A stretch of 58,087 bases of DNA from Myxococcota bacterium (GTDB lineage: Bacteria; Myxococcota_A; UBA9160; UBA6930), in assembly GCA_028277885.1 (NCBI GenBank), contig JANQFK010000039.1:1-58087 (forward strand). Reading direction: 5' to 3'. This document shows, piece by piece, positions 23,963 through 31,969 of the stretch. Each line of letters begins with the position of its first letter. Position 1 is the stretch's first letter. Position numbers and translations under genes: made by a program. Below the pieces are notes generated by a model. It ran no database searches. It was not told the DNA's origin and saw only the letters and a list, made by a program, of their open reading frames with translations.

Positions 23963-24538
23963 CTAGCGGCGCTCCACGGACTCGATCACCACGGGCTCGA
24001 CGGGGACGTTCTGGTGACCGCCGGCGTTCCCGGTCTGCAGCTTGGCGATGCGGTCCACCACGTCCATCCCGTCGCTCACGCGGCCGAAGACCGCGTAGCC
24101 GAAGTCCCGCTGGCCGTGGTCCAGGAACGCGTTGGCCTTCAGGTTGATGAAGAACTGGGCGGTGGCGCTGTCCTTGGCCTGGGTGCGCGCCATGGCGAGG
24201 GTGCCTCGGTCGTTCAGCAGGCCGTTGTCGGCCTCGTTCTGGATCGGCGCCCGCGTGGGCTTCTGGTTCATGTCCTTGTCGAAGCCGCCGCCCTGGATCA
24301 TGAAGCCGTCGATCACGCGGTGGAAGATGGTGCCGTCGTAGTGGCCGTCGTCGGCGTACTGGAGGAAGTTCGCGACGGTGACGGGAGCCTTGTCCGCGTC
24401 GAGCTCGACGCTGATTGCGCCGTGGGAGGTGTGGAGAACGACCAATTGCATTCCTTTCACGTCGCCGGTGCCCCCGGTCCCGCACGCGAGGAGGCAGCAG
24501 AGGGGGGCAGCCAGGAACAGCATGGGACGAAACGCCAC
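23963..24538 (-). CDS. Cyclophilin-type peptidyl-prolyl isomerase, probable lipoprotein
   Basis: 191 residues from GTG at 24538, chosen because GGGGAGG sits six bases upstream; an ATG at 24523 is the alternative. The signal ends in LLACGTGG, so a lipid-anchored envelope protein is likely. The cyclophilin core is complete: [27 protein letters not shown] (broken across strands), with catalytic Arg in [22 protein letters not shown] and FGYAVFGRV. It catalyses cis-trans isomerisation of prolyl bonds, here presumably for exported proteins. About 200 bp separate it from the divergent aldolase gene. Confidence 0.93.
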   Translation of the reverse strand: MAFRPMLFLAAPLCCLLACGTGGTGDVKGMQLVVLHTSHGAISVELDADKAPVTVANFLQYADDGHYDGTIFHRVIDGFMIQGGGFDKDMNQKPTRAPIQNEADNGLLNDRGTLAMARTQAKDSATAQFFINLKANAFLDHGQRDFGYAVFGRVSDGMDVVDRIAKLQTGNAGGHQNVPVEPVVIESVERR

Positions 24539-24660
24539 GGAATCCTCCCCGGGTGGATGTGTGCCGCGAGGGGAACGGCGACGCCGGGCCGGAGGCGCCG
24601 GATGCCGACCTTCGGTATCCTGCGCCGTCCCCGACGGGCCCCTGGGTACCTGATCCGCCC

Positions 24661-24702
24661 GGATCCGCCAACCCGGATCCGCAGACTCGGATCCGCCGAC
24701 TC
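24661..24702. repeat. Three tandem 14-bp repeats upstream of aldolase
   Basis: Three consecutive 14-bp units each start GGATCCGC: GGATCCGCCAACCC, GGATCCGCAGACTC and GGATCCGCCGACTC; a partial unit (TGATCCGCCC) precedes them. They lie between the divergent cyclophilin and aldolase genes, 43 to 84 bases before the aldolase ATG. The perfect spacing could mark an operator array or simple slippage. Confidence 0.7.
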
Positions 24703-24744
24703 GGCCGGCCCGCCGCGCCCCAGAACCCCCCACGGAGGCCCGAC

Positions 24745-25659
24745 ATGAGCAAGCGAGTCAAGGAGATCCTCTCCTGGTACGGAAACGAGAACGCCGGCAC
24801 CCTCACCAACCTCGCCCGGCTGCTGAACCACGGTCGCCTCGGCGGCACCGGCAAGCTCGTGATCCTGCCCGTGGACCAGGGCTTCGAGCACGGCCCGGCC
24901 CGCAGCTTCGCGCCGAACCCGTCGGGCTACGACCCCCGCTACCACTTCGAGCTGGCCATCGACGCCGGCTGCAACGCCTACGCGGCGCCCCTGGGCTTCC
25001 TCGAGGCCGGCGCGGCCGAGTTCGCCGGCGACGTGCCGCTCATCCTCAAGCTCAACAACTCGGACAGCCTCAGCAAGGGCGAGCCCTGCTCGGCGGTGAC
25101 GGGCGGCGTGGAGGACGCGCTGCGCCTCGGCGCGGCGGCCATCGGCTTCACCATCTATCCGGGCTCCGGCGAGCGCAACACGATGTTCGAGCAGATTCGC
25201 GAGCTCACCCTCGAGGCCAAGAGCGTGGGCCTCGCCGTGGTGGTCTGGTCCTACCCGCGCGGCGCCGGCATCTCCAAGGAGGGCGAGACCGCCATCGACG
25301 TGGTGGCCTACGCGGCCCAGATCGCCGCCCAGCTCGGCGCCCACGTGATCAAGGTGAAGCCGCCCAGCGCCCACATCGAGCAGGACGCCGCGCGCAAGGT
25401 CTACGAGAAGGAGTCGATCCCCGTGGACAGCCTCTCGGACCGCGTGCGCCACGTGGTGCAGAGCGCCTTCAACGGCCGCCGCATCGTGATCTTCTCCGGC
25501 GGCCCGGCCAAGGGCAAGGACGAGATCCTCGAGGAGATCCGCGGCATCGCCGAGGGCGGCGGCTTCGGCTCGATCATGGGACGCAACTCCTTCCAGCGCC
25601 CCAAGAACGAGGCCATCGAGCTGCTCCACGAGGTGATGGACATCCACAAGAACGCGTAG
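24745..25659 (+). CDS. fbaB: Class I fructose-bisphosphate aldolase (DhnA/archaeal type)
   Basis: 304 residues; CGGAGG precedes the ATG by about seven bases. The alpha/beta-barrel enzyme cleaves fructose-1,6-bisphosphate to DHAP and glyceraldehyde-3-phosphate without metal, through a Schiff base. Seen: [14 protein letters not shown] near the N-terminus, [19 protein letters not shown], and the Schiff-base region HVIKVKPPS with K203 and K205, then [10 protein letters not shown] binding phosphate. This group includes E. coli FbaB and archaeal FBPAs, and could also act on related ketose phosphates. The downstream GH172 glycosidase starts seven bases after its stop, so they are probably co-transcribed, hinting at use of a fructose- or arabinose-containing glycan. 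Confidence 0.92.
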   Translation: MSKRVKEILSWYGNENAGTLTNLARLLNHGRLGGTGKLVILPVDQGFEHGPARSFAPNPSGYDPRYHFELAIDAGCNAYAAPLGFLEAGAAEFAGDVPLILKLNNSDSLSKGEPCSAVTGGVEDALRLGAAAIGFTIYPGSGERNTMFEQIRELTLEAKSVGLAVVVWSYPRGAGISKEGETAIDVVAYAAQIAAQLGAHVIKVKPPSAHIEQDAARKVYEKESIPVDSLSDRVRHVVQSAFNGRRIVIFSGGPAKGKDEILEEIRGIAEGGGFGSIMGRNSFQRPKNEAIELLHEVMDIHKNA

Positions 25660-25666
25660 GCGCGGC

Positions 25667-26770
25667 GTGCAGCTCGGCAGCGGGTCCCTGGCGGACCTCG
25701 CACGCTTGCGGGACTTCCGCCGCCGCCGGCTCTCCTCCTGGGACCGCGGCGGCGGCAACGCCGACTACCTCACGCTGGCGCCCGGCGAGAGCGCGCTCCT
25801 CGGCGAGCCGCGGGGCGCCGGCTGCGTGAAGCACCTGTGGGTCACCCTGATGACGCTGCCGCCGGACCCCCACGAGCTGTGCGCCGCGGTGCTGCGCTGC
25901 TTCTGGGACGGCGAGGCGTCCCCGAGCGTCGAGGTCCCGGTCGGCGACTTCTTCGGCATGGGGTTCGGCCTGCGGCGCAACTTCGTGTCGCTCCCGCTGC
26001 AGATGAGCCCCGAGGACGGCAAGGGGATGAACTGCTGGTTCCCCATGCCCTTCGCCGACGGCGCGCGCCTCGAGGTGGAGAACCAGGGCGAATCCACGCT
26101 GATCTTCTTCTACTACGTCGACTACGAGGAGTACGACTCCCTCGACGCGGACCTGGCCCGCTTCCATGCGGCGTGGCACCGCACCCCGGTGAGCGCCGGT
26201 GTCGCCCGGGAGAAGGGCTGGACCCGCGCGGACTACCGCCTCGACGAGTCGCGTCCGGCCGGCGCCGGCCGGGGCTTCGGGCCGCCCTGGCAGGAGCCCA
26301 ACCTCGACGGCGCGCGCAACTACGTGATCCTCGACGTGGAGGGCCGGGGCCAGTACGTCGGCTGCGTGCTCAACGTCGACGTGTTCGAGCGCCAGCCGAA
26401 CGACTGGTACGGCGAGGGCGACGACATGATCTTCGTGGACGGCGAGCCCTGGCCGCCGCGCCTCCACGGCACGGGCACCGAGGACTACTTCAACACCGCC
26501 TTCTGCCCCACCCAGGAGTACTCCGCCCCCTACCACGGGCTCACCCTGTACGGCGGCAGCCCCGAGTGGCCCTGGGGCGGCAAGAACTCCATGTACCGCT
26601 TCCACGTCGAGGACCCGATCCGCTTCGAGCGCTCGATCCGGGTCACGATCGAGACGGGCCACGCCAACGCGCTGGCCAACGACTACTCGAGCACGGCCTA
26701 CTGGTACCAGGCCGGGCGCAGCGAGCCCCTCCCGCCCCTGGCCCCGCTCGAAGCCCGCCGGCCGCGGTAG
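25667..26770 (+). CDS. GH172-type glycoside hydrolase (DUF2961)
   Basis: 367 residues, GTG start seven bases after the aldolase. The DUF2961 fold (a double jelly roll) is indicated by the start SLADLARLRDFRRRRLSSWDR, VGDFFGMGFG, the conserved acid-containing HGTGTEDYFNTAF near residue 265 and TLYGGSPEWPWG. Known GH172 enzymes act on fructofuranose or arabinofuranose linkages (difructose dianhydride I forming or hydrolysing enzymes, alpha-D-fructofuranosidases, D-arabinanases). No signal peptide is visible, so it should be cytoplasmic or released by another route. Coupling to a class I aldolase fits a sugar-use unit. Confidence 0.88.
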   Translation: MQLGSGSLADLARLRDFRRRRLSSWDRGGGNADYLTLAPGESALLGEPRGAGCVKHLWVTLMTLPPDPHELCAAVLRCFWDGEASPSVEVPVGDFFGMGFGLRRNFVSLPLQMSPEDGKGMNCWFPMPFADGARLEVENQGESTLIFFYYVDYEEYDSLDADLARFHAAWHRTPVSAGVAREKGWTRADYRLDESRPAGAGRGFGPPWQEPNLDGARNYVILDVEGRGQYVGCVLNVDVFERQPNDWYGEGDDMIFVDGEPWPPRLHGTGTEDYFNTAFCPTQEYSAPYHGLTLYGGSPEWPWGGKNSMYRFHVEDPIRFERSIRVTIETGHANALANDYSSTAYWYQAGRSEPLPPLAPLEARRPR

Positions 26771-26815
26771 CCTCCGCCCGGTGGCCCGCGACGGCCACCG
26801 GCAACGGAGGCTTCC

Positions 26816-27592
26816 ATGAGTGCATCGGTGAGTGACGGGACGGCCGGGATCGGCGACGAGCTCGACCGTCGCGACTGGCGCATCTGGTTCGGGCTGGGCT
26901 CGACCTTCTTCTGGCTGTGGCTCGGCTACCTCTACATCGACGGCGGCGTGGGCTGGGGGAACCTCGCCAGCCAGCCCGCCGACGCGCTCGGGAGCTTCCT
27001 CGAAGGGGCCTTCGCGCCCCTCGCCTTCCTGTGGCTGGTGATCGGGTTCTTCCTCCAGCAGAACGAGCTGCGCCACAACAACCGCGCCATCCGCGTCCAG
27101 AGCGAGCAGATGCGACGCGCCGCCGAGCACGCCGAGGTGCAGGCCCGGGCGATCTCGGCCAACGAGCTGCACCAGCGCCAGGAGACCTTCCTGCTGGTGG
27201 CCGACCGCGTGCACCGCCAGCTGGGCGCGGTGGTGGGGCTGCTGTGGATGTCGAGCCAGGCCACGGACGACGGGCCCGCCACCGAGGAGGAGGTCGCCGA
27301 GCTGTGGTCGCGCCTCGGCACCGGCGACCCCGAGGCCTTCGCCCGGCAGTTCATGGGCCTCCACTTCCGCCGCCGCGGGGCGGGCGAGAGCTCCCACGAC
27401 CTCTTCTTCGGCACCGAGATCCGCACCCGCCACTCCGAGACCATCGAGAACACCTTCGGCCGGCTGCTGGAGATGGCGCGGGGCTGCGACCCCGACGGCA
27501 TCATCCACGACGCCATCGCGGGGAGCGCCCACGGACGGCTCTACACGATCATCCGCGAGTGCCGCGCCGAGTCGGAGGTGCCGGCGATCTAG
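26816..27592 (+). CDS. Two-TM coiled-coil membrane protein, unknown
   Basis: 258 residues; CGGAGG six bases before the ATG. Two Trp-rich hydrophobic segments near residues 22-42 and 57-80 (FGLGSTFFWLWLGYLYI; FAPLAFLWLVIGFFL) are followed by a charged helical stretch (about 80-135; QNELRHNNRAIRVQSEQMRR), probably a coiled coil, and a helical C-terminal domain of about 110 residues without known motifs. Similar small proteins occur in many proteobacteria with no assigned function. A GGTGGCC/GGCCACC hairpin lies just upstream (26780-26801). The stop overlaps the convergent secretin-like gene by CTAG. Confidence 0.75.
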   Translation: MSASVSDGTAGIGDELDRRDWRIWFGLGSTFFWLWLGYLYIDGGVGWGNLASQPADALGSFLEGAFAPLAFLWLVIGFFLQQNELRHNNRAIRVQSEQMRRAAEHAEVQARAISANELHQRQETFLLVADRVHRQLGAVVGLLWMSSQATDDGPATEEEVAELWSRLGTGDPEAFARQFMGLHFRRRGAGESSHDLFFGTEIRTRHSETIENTFGRLLEMARGCDPDGIIHDAIAGSAHGRLYTIIRECRAESEVPAI

Positions 27593-28479
27593 GGGCGGCG
27601 GGCGGGGCTCGCCGGGCGCGTCGCCTCGGGGGCGTCCTCGATCTCGACGCGCAGCAGGAGCACGCGCTCCCGGTCGGCGCGCTGGTTGGCCTCGTAGACG
27701 CGGCCGCCCTCGCGCCGGACGTCGTTGGTGCGGTCGATGCCGCCCACGGCGACGGTCTCGCCGGGCCGCACGGTCACCACCGTGGAGGCGCCGGTGAAGC
27801 GCACGCGGCCCCGGGCGTTCACGTCGGCCTCCATGGGCATGAGCTCCACGTGGACGCGGCCGTCGGCGAGGATGCGCGGCCGGGCCTCGAAGCCCGACTC
27901 CGCGGTCACGAAGGCGAGGTCGACGTCGAAGCGGCTGCGGCGGGCCACCGGCACGGTGCGGCCGGTGACGATGCGGCCGCTGCGTCCCTCGAGGATGCGC
28001 AGCACGCCGCCGAGGCCGCCCTCGAGCTCGGTGCCCACCGAGAAGCCCTGCACCCGCAGGCCCTCCTCGCCCGCGGGCACGCGCACGTTGCCCACGCGCA
28101 CGTCGCCGGCCTCGACGTTCCACTCGACCCCGATGCCCCGCGCCGCCAGGCTGTCGAGGCGCTGGCTCGCGTAGCGCAGCACCACGGTGCGCGGCGCCCG
28201 GTCGAGCCGCTCGAGCAGCTCGACGGTCTCGGCGAGGGCGCCCTCGGGGCCCACCAGCAGCAGGCTGTTGGTGCCCGCGTCGAGCATCGCCTGGCCGCGC
28301 TCGCCCAGGCCCGCCCGGGCGAGGGGCAGCAGCTCCTCGGCGGGTCGGTGGCGGGGCTCGTAGACCGAGAGCGTGCGGTCCGCGGCTCCCGCCGCGACCG
28401 CGCCGCACACGACCGCCAGCGCGAGGAGCATCACCGCGACCCGCGACCCCCGCGGCGTGGGAGCGACCCTGCCCTTCAT
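27589..28479 (-). CDS. Stand-alone secretin-like exported protein
   Basis: 296 residues; GAGGAG before the ATG. A signal peptide (about 1-33) leads to a secretin N-domain-like segment (about 37-105, AMLDAGTNSLLLVGPEG and VELLERLDRAPRTVVL), typical of NolW/N-type repeats. A second part (about 165-285) resembles the start of the secretin beta domain: GRIVTGRTVPV, PRILADGRVHVELMP and VTVRPGETVAVGGI. It is too short for a full outer-membrane channel (usually 500-700 residues) and no type II/III secretion or pilus genes accompany it. It may be a minor secretin relative with an adaptor or structural role. Confidence 0.8.
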   Translation of the reverse strand: MKGRVAPTPRGSRVAVMLLALAVVCGAVAAGAADRTLSVYEPRHRPAEELLPLARAGLGERGQAMLDAGTNSLLLVGPEGALAETVELLERLDRAPRTVVLRYASQRLDSLAARGIGVEWNVEAGDVRVGNVRVPAGEEGLRVQGFSVGTELEGGLGGVLRILEGRSGRIVTGRTVPVARRSRFDVDLAFVTAESGFEARPRILADGRVHVELMPMEADVNARGRVRFTGASTVVTVRPGETVAVGGIDRTNDVRREGGRVYEANQRADRERVLLLRVEIEDAPEATRPASPARRP

Positions 28480-28529
28480 GCTCTCCTCATCGGCCGGACG
28501 CCCGCTCCCCGAGAGCCCCGGGCGCGTCC

Positions 28530-29498
28530 TCAGGGCACCAGCAGCACGCGTCCGAAGGCGGCCCGGCTCTCGATGTAGCGGTGGGCCTCGGCGGCCTCGG
28601 CCAGCGGGAACTCGCGGTCGATCACCACCCGCAGCTCGCCCCGGGCCACGTCGTCGAGGAGCCCGGCGATCATGGCGTGGACGCGGCCGGCGTCGATCAC
28701 CGCCTCGGCGCCCAGGAAGACGCCGGTCAGGCTCTTGTTGCCCGCCGCCAGGTTCGAGAGGTCCGGCGGGTCCGGGTCGCGCCCGGCCCGGCCCACGCTG
28801 ATGGCGCGCCCCCGGTAGCGGAGCGCGTCGATGCTTCCCTGGAGGGTGCGACCCCCGACCGAGTCCACCACCAGGTCGACGCCGCGGCCCGCGGTGAGCT
28901 CGCGCACCGCGGCCACGAAGTCCTGCTCGCGGTAGTTCACCCCGTGGTCGAGGCCGAGCTCGCCCAGCCGCTCGAGCTTCGCCGCGCTCGACGCCGTGGC
29001 GATCACGGTGGCGCCCGCCCGCTTGGCGAGCTGGATGCAGGCGAGCCCCACGGCGCCGGCGCCGGCCTGGACCAGCACCGTCTCCCCCGCCTCGAGCCCG
29101 CCGAACTCGAACAGGCAGTCGTGGGCGGTGCCGAAGGGGATCGGCACCGCGGCGGCGAGCCGCAGGTCGAGGCCCTCGGGAACGCGCCAGGTGAAGCCCG
29201 CCGGCAGGGCGACGCGCTCGGCGTGGGAGCCGTGGGTCATGATCGCCACCACGCGGTCGCCCACGGCCCGGTCCGTCACCCCGGCGTCCACCTCGCGCAC
29301 CACGCCCGCGGCCTGGTAGCCCACCACGTGGGGCCGGCTCGCCATCTCCCCGCCGCTGCGGTGCAGGGTGTCGCCGCCCTCCACGCTCACGTAGGCGACG
29401 TCGAAGACCACGCCGCCGGGAGGACACTTGGGGTCCGGCAGGTCCTCGTAGCGGAAGACGTCCGGGGGCCCCGTCTCGTAGTAGACCGCGGCCTTCAT
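28530..29498 (-). CDS. Quinone oxidoreductase-like zinc-independent MDR
   Basis: 322 residues; GGAGGAG precedes the ATG. Medium-chain dehydrogenase of the quinone oxidoreductase group: GroES-like N-terminal domain (HVVGYQAAGVVREV), then a Rossmann domain with VQAGAGAVGLACIQLAKRAG-type nucleotide site and VVDSVGG. No catalytic-zinc Cys or His cluster is seen, as expected for QOR. NADPH-dependent reduction of quinones or enones is the family reaction. Divergent from the DegT aminotransferase with 66 bp between starts. Confidence 0.94.
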   Translation of the reverse strand: MKAAVYYETGPPDVFRYEDLPDPKCPPGGVVFDVAYVSVEGGDTLHRSGGEMASRPHVVGYQAAGVVREVDAGVTDRAVGDRVVAIMTHGSHAERVALPAGFTWRVPEGLDLRLAAAVPIPFGTAHDCLFEFGGLEAGETVLVQAGAGAVGLACIQLAKRAGATVIATASSAAKLERLGELGLDHGVNYREQDFVAAVRELTAGRGVDLVVDSVGGRTLQGSIDALRYRGRAISVGRAGRDPDPPDLSNLAAGNKSLTGVFLGAEAVIDAGRVHAMIAGLLDDVARGELRVVIDREFPLAEAAEAHRYIESRAAFGRVLLVP

Positions 29499-29522
29499 GG
29501 CTCTCCTCCGGGTGCGGGGGAC

Positions 29523-29541
29523 AGTCTACATCGGGTACGTT
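29523..29541. promoter_or_regulatory. Divergent TANNNT promoters between QOR and DegT genes
   Basis: TAGACT on the minus strand (29528-29523), which would start a 17-base leader with GGAGGAG for the quinone reductase. TACGTT on the plus strand (29536-29541), giving a leader of about 17 bases for the DegT gene. The two hexamers are eight bases apart, so the transcripts share their control region. Confidence 0.4.
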
Positions 29542-29564
29542 GCGCCAGGGGGGGACGCGAAGGC

Positions 29565-30827
29565 TTGTCCGAGAGGCTCGCCATCCACGGGGGGGAGCGG
29601 GTGCGCCGGCGCCCGTGGCCGGCCTGGCCCGAGCGCGGCGAGCCCGAGCGCGAGGCGCTCCTGCGCGTGCTCGAGTCGCGCAACTGGGGAGGCTTCCCGT
29701 CGCCCAACACCGAGGCCCGGGCGTTCTGCGAGGCCTTCGCGGGCTACGTGGGGGCGCCCTTCGCCGTGCCCTGCACCAACGGCACCCAGACCCTCACCCT
29801 GGCCCTCCAGGCGGGGCGGGTCTCTCCCGGCGCCGAGGTGGTCACCTCGGTCTACACCTTCGTCGGGACCGCCAGCGCCATCGTGGCGGCCGGCGCCATC
29901 CCCGTCTTCGTGGACGTGCTGCCCGACAGCTATTGCCTCGACCCGGAGCAGGTCGAGGCCGCCATCGGGCCGCGCACCGAGGCCGTCCTGCCCGTGCACC
30001 TCGCCTGCTCGATGGCCGACATGGATCGCCTGCCGGCGCTGGCCCGCAAGCACGGACTGCTCCTGGTCGAGGACTGCGCCCACGCCCACGGCGCGGCCTG
30101 GCGGGGCCAGGGCGCCGGCTCGATCGGCGACCTGGGCTCGTTCTCGATGCAGAGCACCAAGCTGATGACGGCCGGGGAGGGCGGCGTCGTCACCGCCCGG
30201 GATCCGGTCCACGAGCAGCGGCTCCAGTCCCTGGTGAACTGCGGCCGCAAGGAGCCCGGCTACGACGGCTACCCCGAGCAGATGATGGGCTGGAACGCGC
30301 GCATGACCGAGTGGCAGGCCGCCGTCCTGCGCGCCCAGCTCGAGCGCCTGCCGGGCCAGCACGCGCGCCGGGCCGAGCGCATCGCCCAGCTCGAGGAGGA
30401 GATCGCCGCGGTGCCGGGCCTCGCGCCGCTGCCGCCGCAGGAGCCCGTGAGCCATCGCACCGCCTACATGTTCATCCTGCGCTACGCCGCCGAGGCCTTC
30501 GCCGGGCTGCCCCGGGACGCGGTGCTGCTCGCCCTCCAGGCCGAGGGCGTCCCCTGCTACGGGCGCTTCTACGTCCCCCTCACCGAGGATCCGCTGTTCG
30601 CCCGGGATCCCCACACCAACGCCGCGGTGCGGGCAGGCGCGCGCTTCGACGAGCGCGAGTTCCCGGTGGCGGCGCGGGCCGCCTACGAGGAGTCGATCTG
30701 GCTGCCCCACGAGCTCTTCCTCGGCGGGCCCGACGAGGTGCGCGACCTCGTCGCCGCCTTCGCCAAGGTGCAGCGCGGCGCCGAGGCGCTGCGCGAGCGC
30801 CCTCCCGAGGGGCGGCCGGCGCGATGA
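29565..30827 (+). CDS. DegT/DnrJ/EryC1/StrS sugar aminotransferase, AHBA-synthase-like
   Basis: 420 residues from a TTG that gives the family-like start LSERLAIHGGERV; GAAGG is upstream. PLP enzyme of the sugar aminotransferase fold. Seen: the CTNGTQTLTLAL phosphate cup, VHLACSMADMD, VEDCAHAHGA and the lysine K199 in SMQSTKLMTAGEGG. The GKLMTAGEGG-like pattern and overall order resemble AHBA synthase and scyllo-inosose aminotransferases more than polysaccharide 4-aminotransferases; that is judged by eye. Such enzymes aminate a keto sugar or keto cyclitol using Gln or Glu. The following Gfo/Idh/MocA gene overlaps it by four bases and could make the keto substrate. Confidence 0.92.
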   Translation: MSERLAIHGGERVRRRPWPAWPERGEPEREALLRVLESRNWGGFPSPNTEARAFCEAFAGYVGAPFAVPCTNGTQTLTLALQAGRVSPGAEVVTSVYTFVGTASAIVAAGAIPVFVDVLPDSYCLDPEQVEAAIGPRTEAVLPVHLACSMADMDRLPALARKHGLLLVEDCAHAHGAAWRGQGAGSIGDLGSFSMQSTKLMTAGEGGVVTARDPVHEQRLQSLVNCGRKEPGYDGYPEQMMGWNARMTEWQAAVLRAQLERLPGQHARRAERIAQLEEEIAAVPGLAPLPPQEPVSHRTAYMFILRYAAEAFAGLPRDAVLLALQAEGVPCYGRFYVPLTEDPLFARDPHTNAAVRAGARFDEREFPVAARAAYEESIWLPHELFLGGPDEVRDLVAAFAKVQRGAEALRERPPEGRPAR

Positions 30828-31900
30828 GCGAGGCCCCGTACCGCATCGGCCTGCTGGGCTCGGGCTGGATCTCGCGCACCCATGCGGCGGCGCTGCGCGA
30901 GGTCGAGGAGGGCGAGCTCGTGGCCGTGTGGTCGCGCACCCGCGAGAACGCCGAGCGCTTCGCCCGGGAGCACGGCCTGCCGGTCTGGAGCGACGACGTC
31001 GGCGAGGTGCTGGCCGAGGTGGACGTGGTCTGCGTCAACTCTCCCAACGCGCTCCACGCCGAGCACGCCATCGCGGCGGCCCGGGCCGGGCGCCACGTGA
31101 TCGTCGAGAAGCCCCTCGCCGTCTCCCTCGAGCAGGGGCGGGCGCTGGTCGAGGCCTGCGAGCGGGCGGGCGTCGGGCTCGCCTACGCGGAGGAGCTCGC
31201 CTTCGTGCCCAAGTTCGTGCGCGCGAAGCAGATCCTCGACTCCGGCGCCCTCGGCGCTCCGCTCTACGTGACCCAGCGCGAGGCCCACGCCGGCCCCTAC
31301 TCGCCCTGGTTCTTCACCCGCGAGGAGGCCGGGGGCGGCGTGCTGATGGACATGGCGTGCCACTCCATCGAGCTGGTGCGCTGGCTGCTCGGCAAGCGGC
31401 CGGTGGAGCGCGTGACGGCGCGGCTGCGCAGCACCGGGAGCGCCCACGACACCGAGCTCGAGGACCACTCGGTGACGCTCCTCGAGCTCGAGGGGGGCGT
31501 CACCGCTACCTGCGAGGCCTCCTGGGTGCTGCGTGGCGGCATGCAGTCCACCCTCGAGGTGTGGGGCAGCGAGGGCGTGCTCGAGGTGGACCTGCTGCGC
31601 GGCACCGGGATGCGGATCCACAGCGAGGCGGGCCGGCCCGAGCTCCAGGCGGCGCCGGGCTGGTCGCCGGTGCTGACGGAATGGAGCGCGGAGAACGGCT
31701 ACCTCCAGGAGCTGCGGCACTTCCTGCGCAGCTTCCGCGCGCGCACCGCCCCCGAGGAGGGCGGCCTCGACGGGCTCGCGGTGCTCGAGATCCTGTGCGC
31801 CGCCTACGCGTCCGCGGGCACCGGGCGCAGCGTCGCGCTTCCCTTCCAGCCCCAGGGCGTCGAGCGCGCCGTGGACCTCTGGCTCGCGCCGCGTCGGTGA
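30824..31900 (+). CDS. Gfo/Idh/MocA family sugar dehydrogenase
   Basis: 358 residues; the ATG overlaps the DegT stop (ATGA). N-terminal Rossmann fold with IGLLGSGWISRTHAAAL, then CVNSPNALHAEHAIAAARAGRHVIVEKPLAV, whose EKP holds the catalytic Lys of the family, and a C-terminal beta-sheet domain with GGGVLMDMACHSIELVRWL (catalytic His). NAD(P)-dependent oxidation or reduction of a sugar, cyclitol or nucleotide sugar is expected. Translational coupling to the aminotransferase suggests sequential oxidation and transamination, as in RifL/RifK and NtdC/NtdA. Confidence 0.94.
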   Translation: MSEAPYRIGLLGSGWISRTHAAALREVEEGELVAVWSRTRENAERFAREHGLPVWSDDVGEVLAEVDVVCVNSPNALHAEHAIAAARAGRHVIVEKPLAVSLEQGRALVEACERAGVGLAYAEELAFVPKFVRAKQILDSGALGAPLYVTQREAHAGPYSPWFFTREEAGGGVLMDMACHSIELVRWLLGKRPVERVTARLRSTGSAHDTELEDHSVTLLELEGGVTATCEASWVLRGGMQSTLEVWGSEGVLEVDLLRGTGMRIHSEAGRPELQAAPGWSPVLTEWSAENGYLQELRHFLRSFRARTAPEEGGLDGLAVLEILCAAYASAGTGRSVALPFQPQGVERAVDLWLAPRR

Positions 31901-31933
31901 CCGGCGCCACCGCGCTCCGAGGCCGGCGGCGGC

Positions 31934-31961
31934 TATACTTCGCCCTGGCAGGGGCGGGAGG
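31934..31961 (+). promoter_or_regulatory. TATACT -10-like element and GGGAGG ribosome site
   Basis: TATACT at 31934-31939, close to the sigma70 -10 consensus, predicts a start near 31946. GGGAGG (31956-31961) is eight bases before the GTG at 31970. It could let the ceramidase-like gene and asnS be transcribed independently of the aminotransferase pair. Confidence 0.4.
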
Positions 31962-31969
31962 CGTCGTCG

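Noticed and set aside
26780..26801. GGTGGCC/GGCCACC hairpin after GH172
   Set aside because: Seven-pair stem without a T-run, in GC-rich DNA where such stems are common. Mentioned only as context.
29596..29800. Upstream extension of the DegT gene by further in-frame codons
   Set aside because: The frame is open far upstream because it is antisense to the QOR gene; the TTG at 29565 gives the family-like N-terminus, so the extension was not used.
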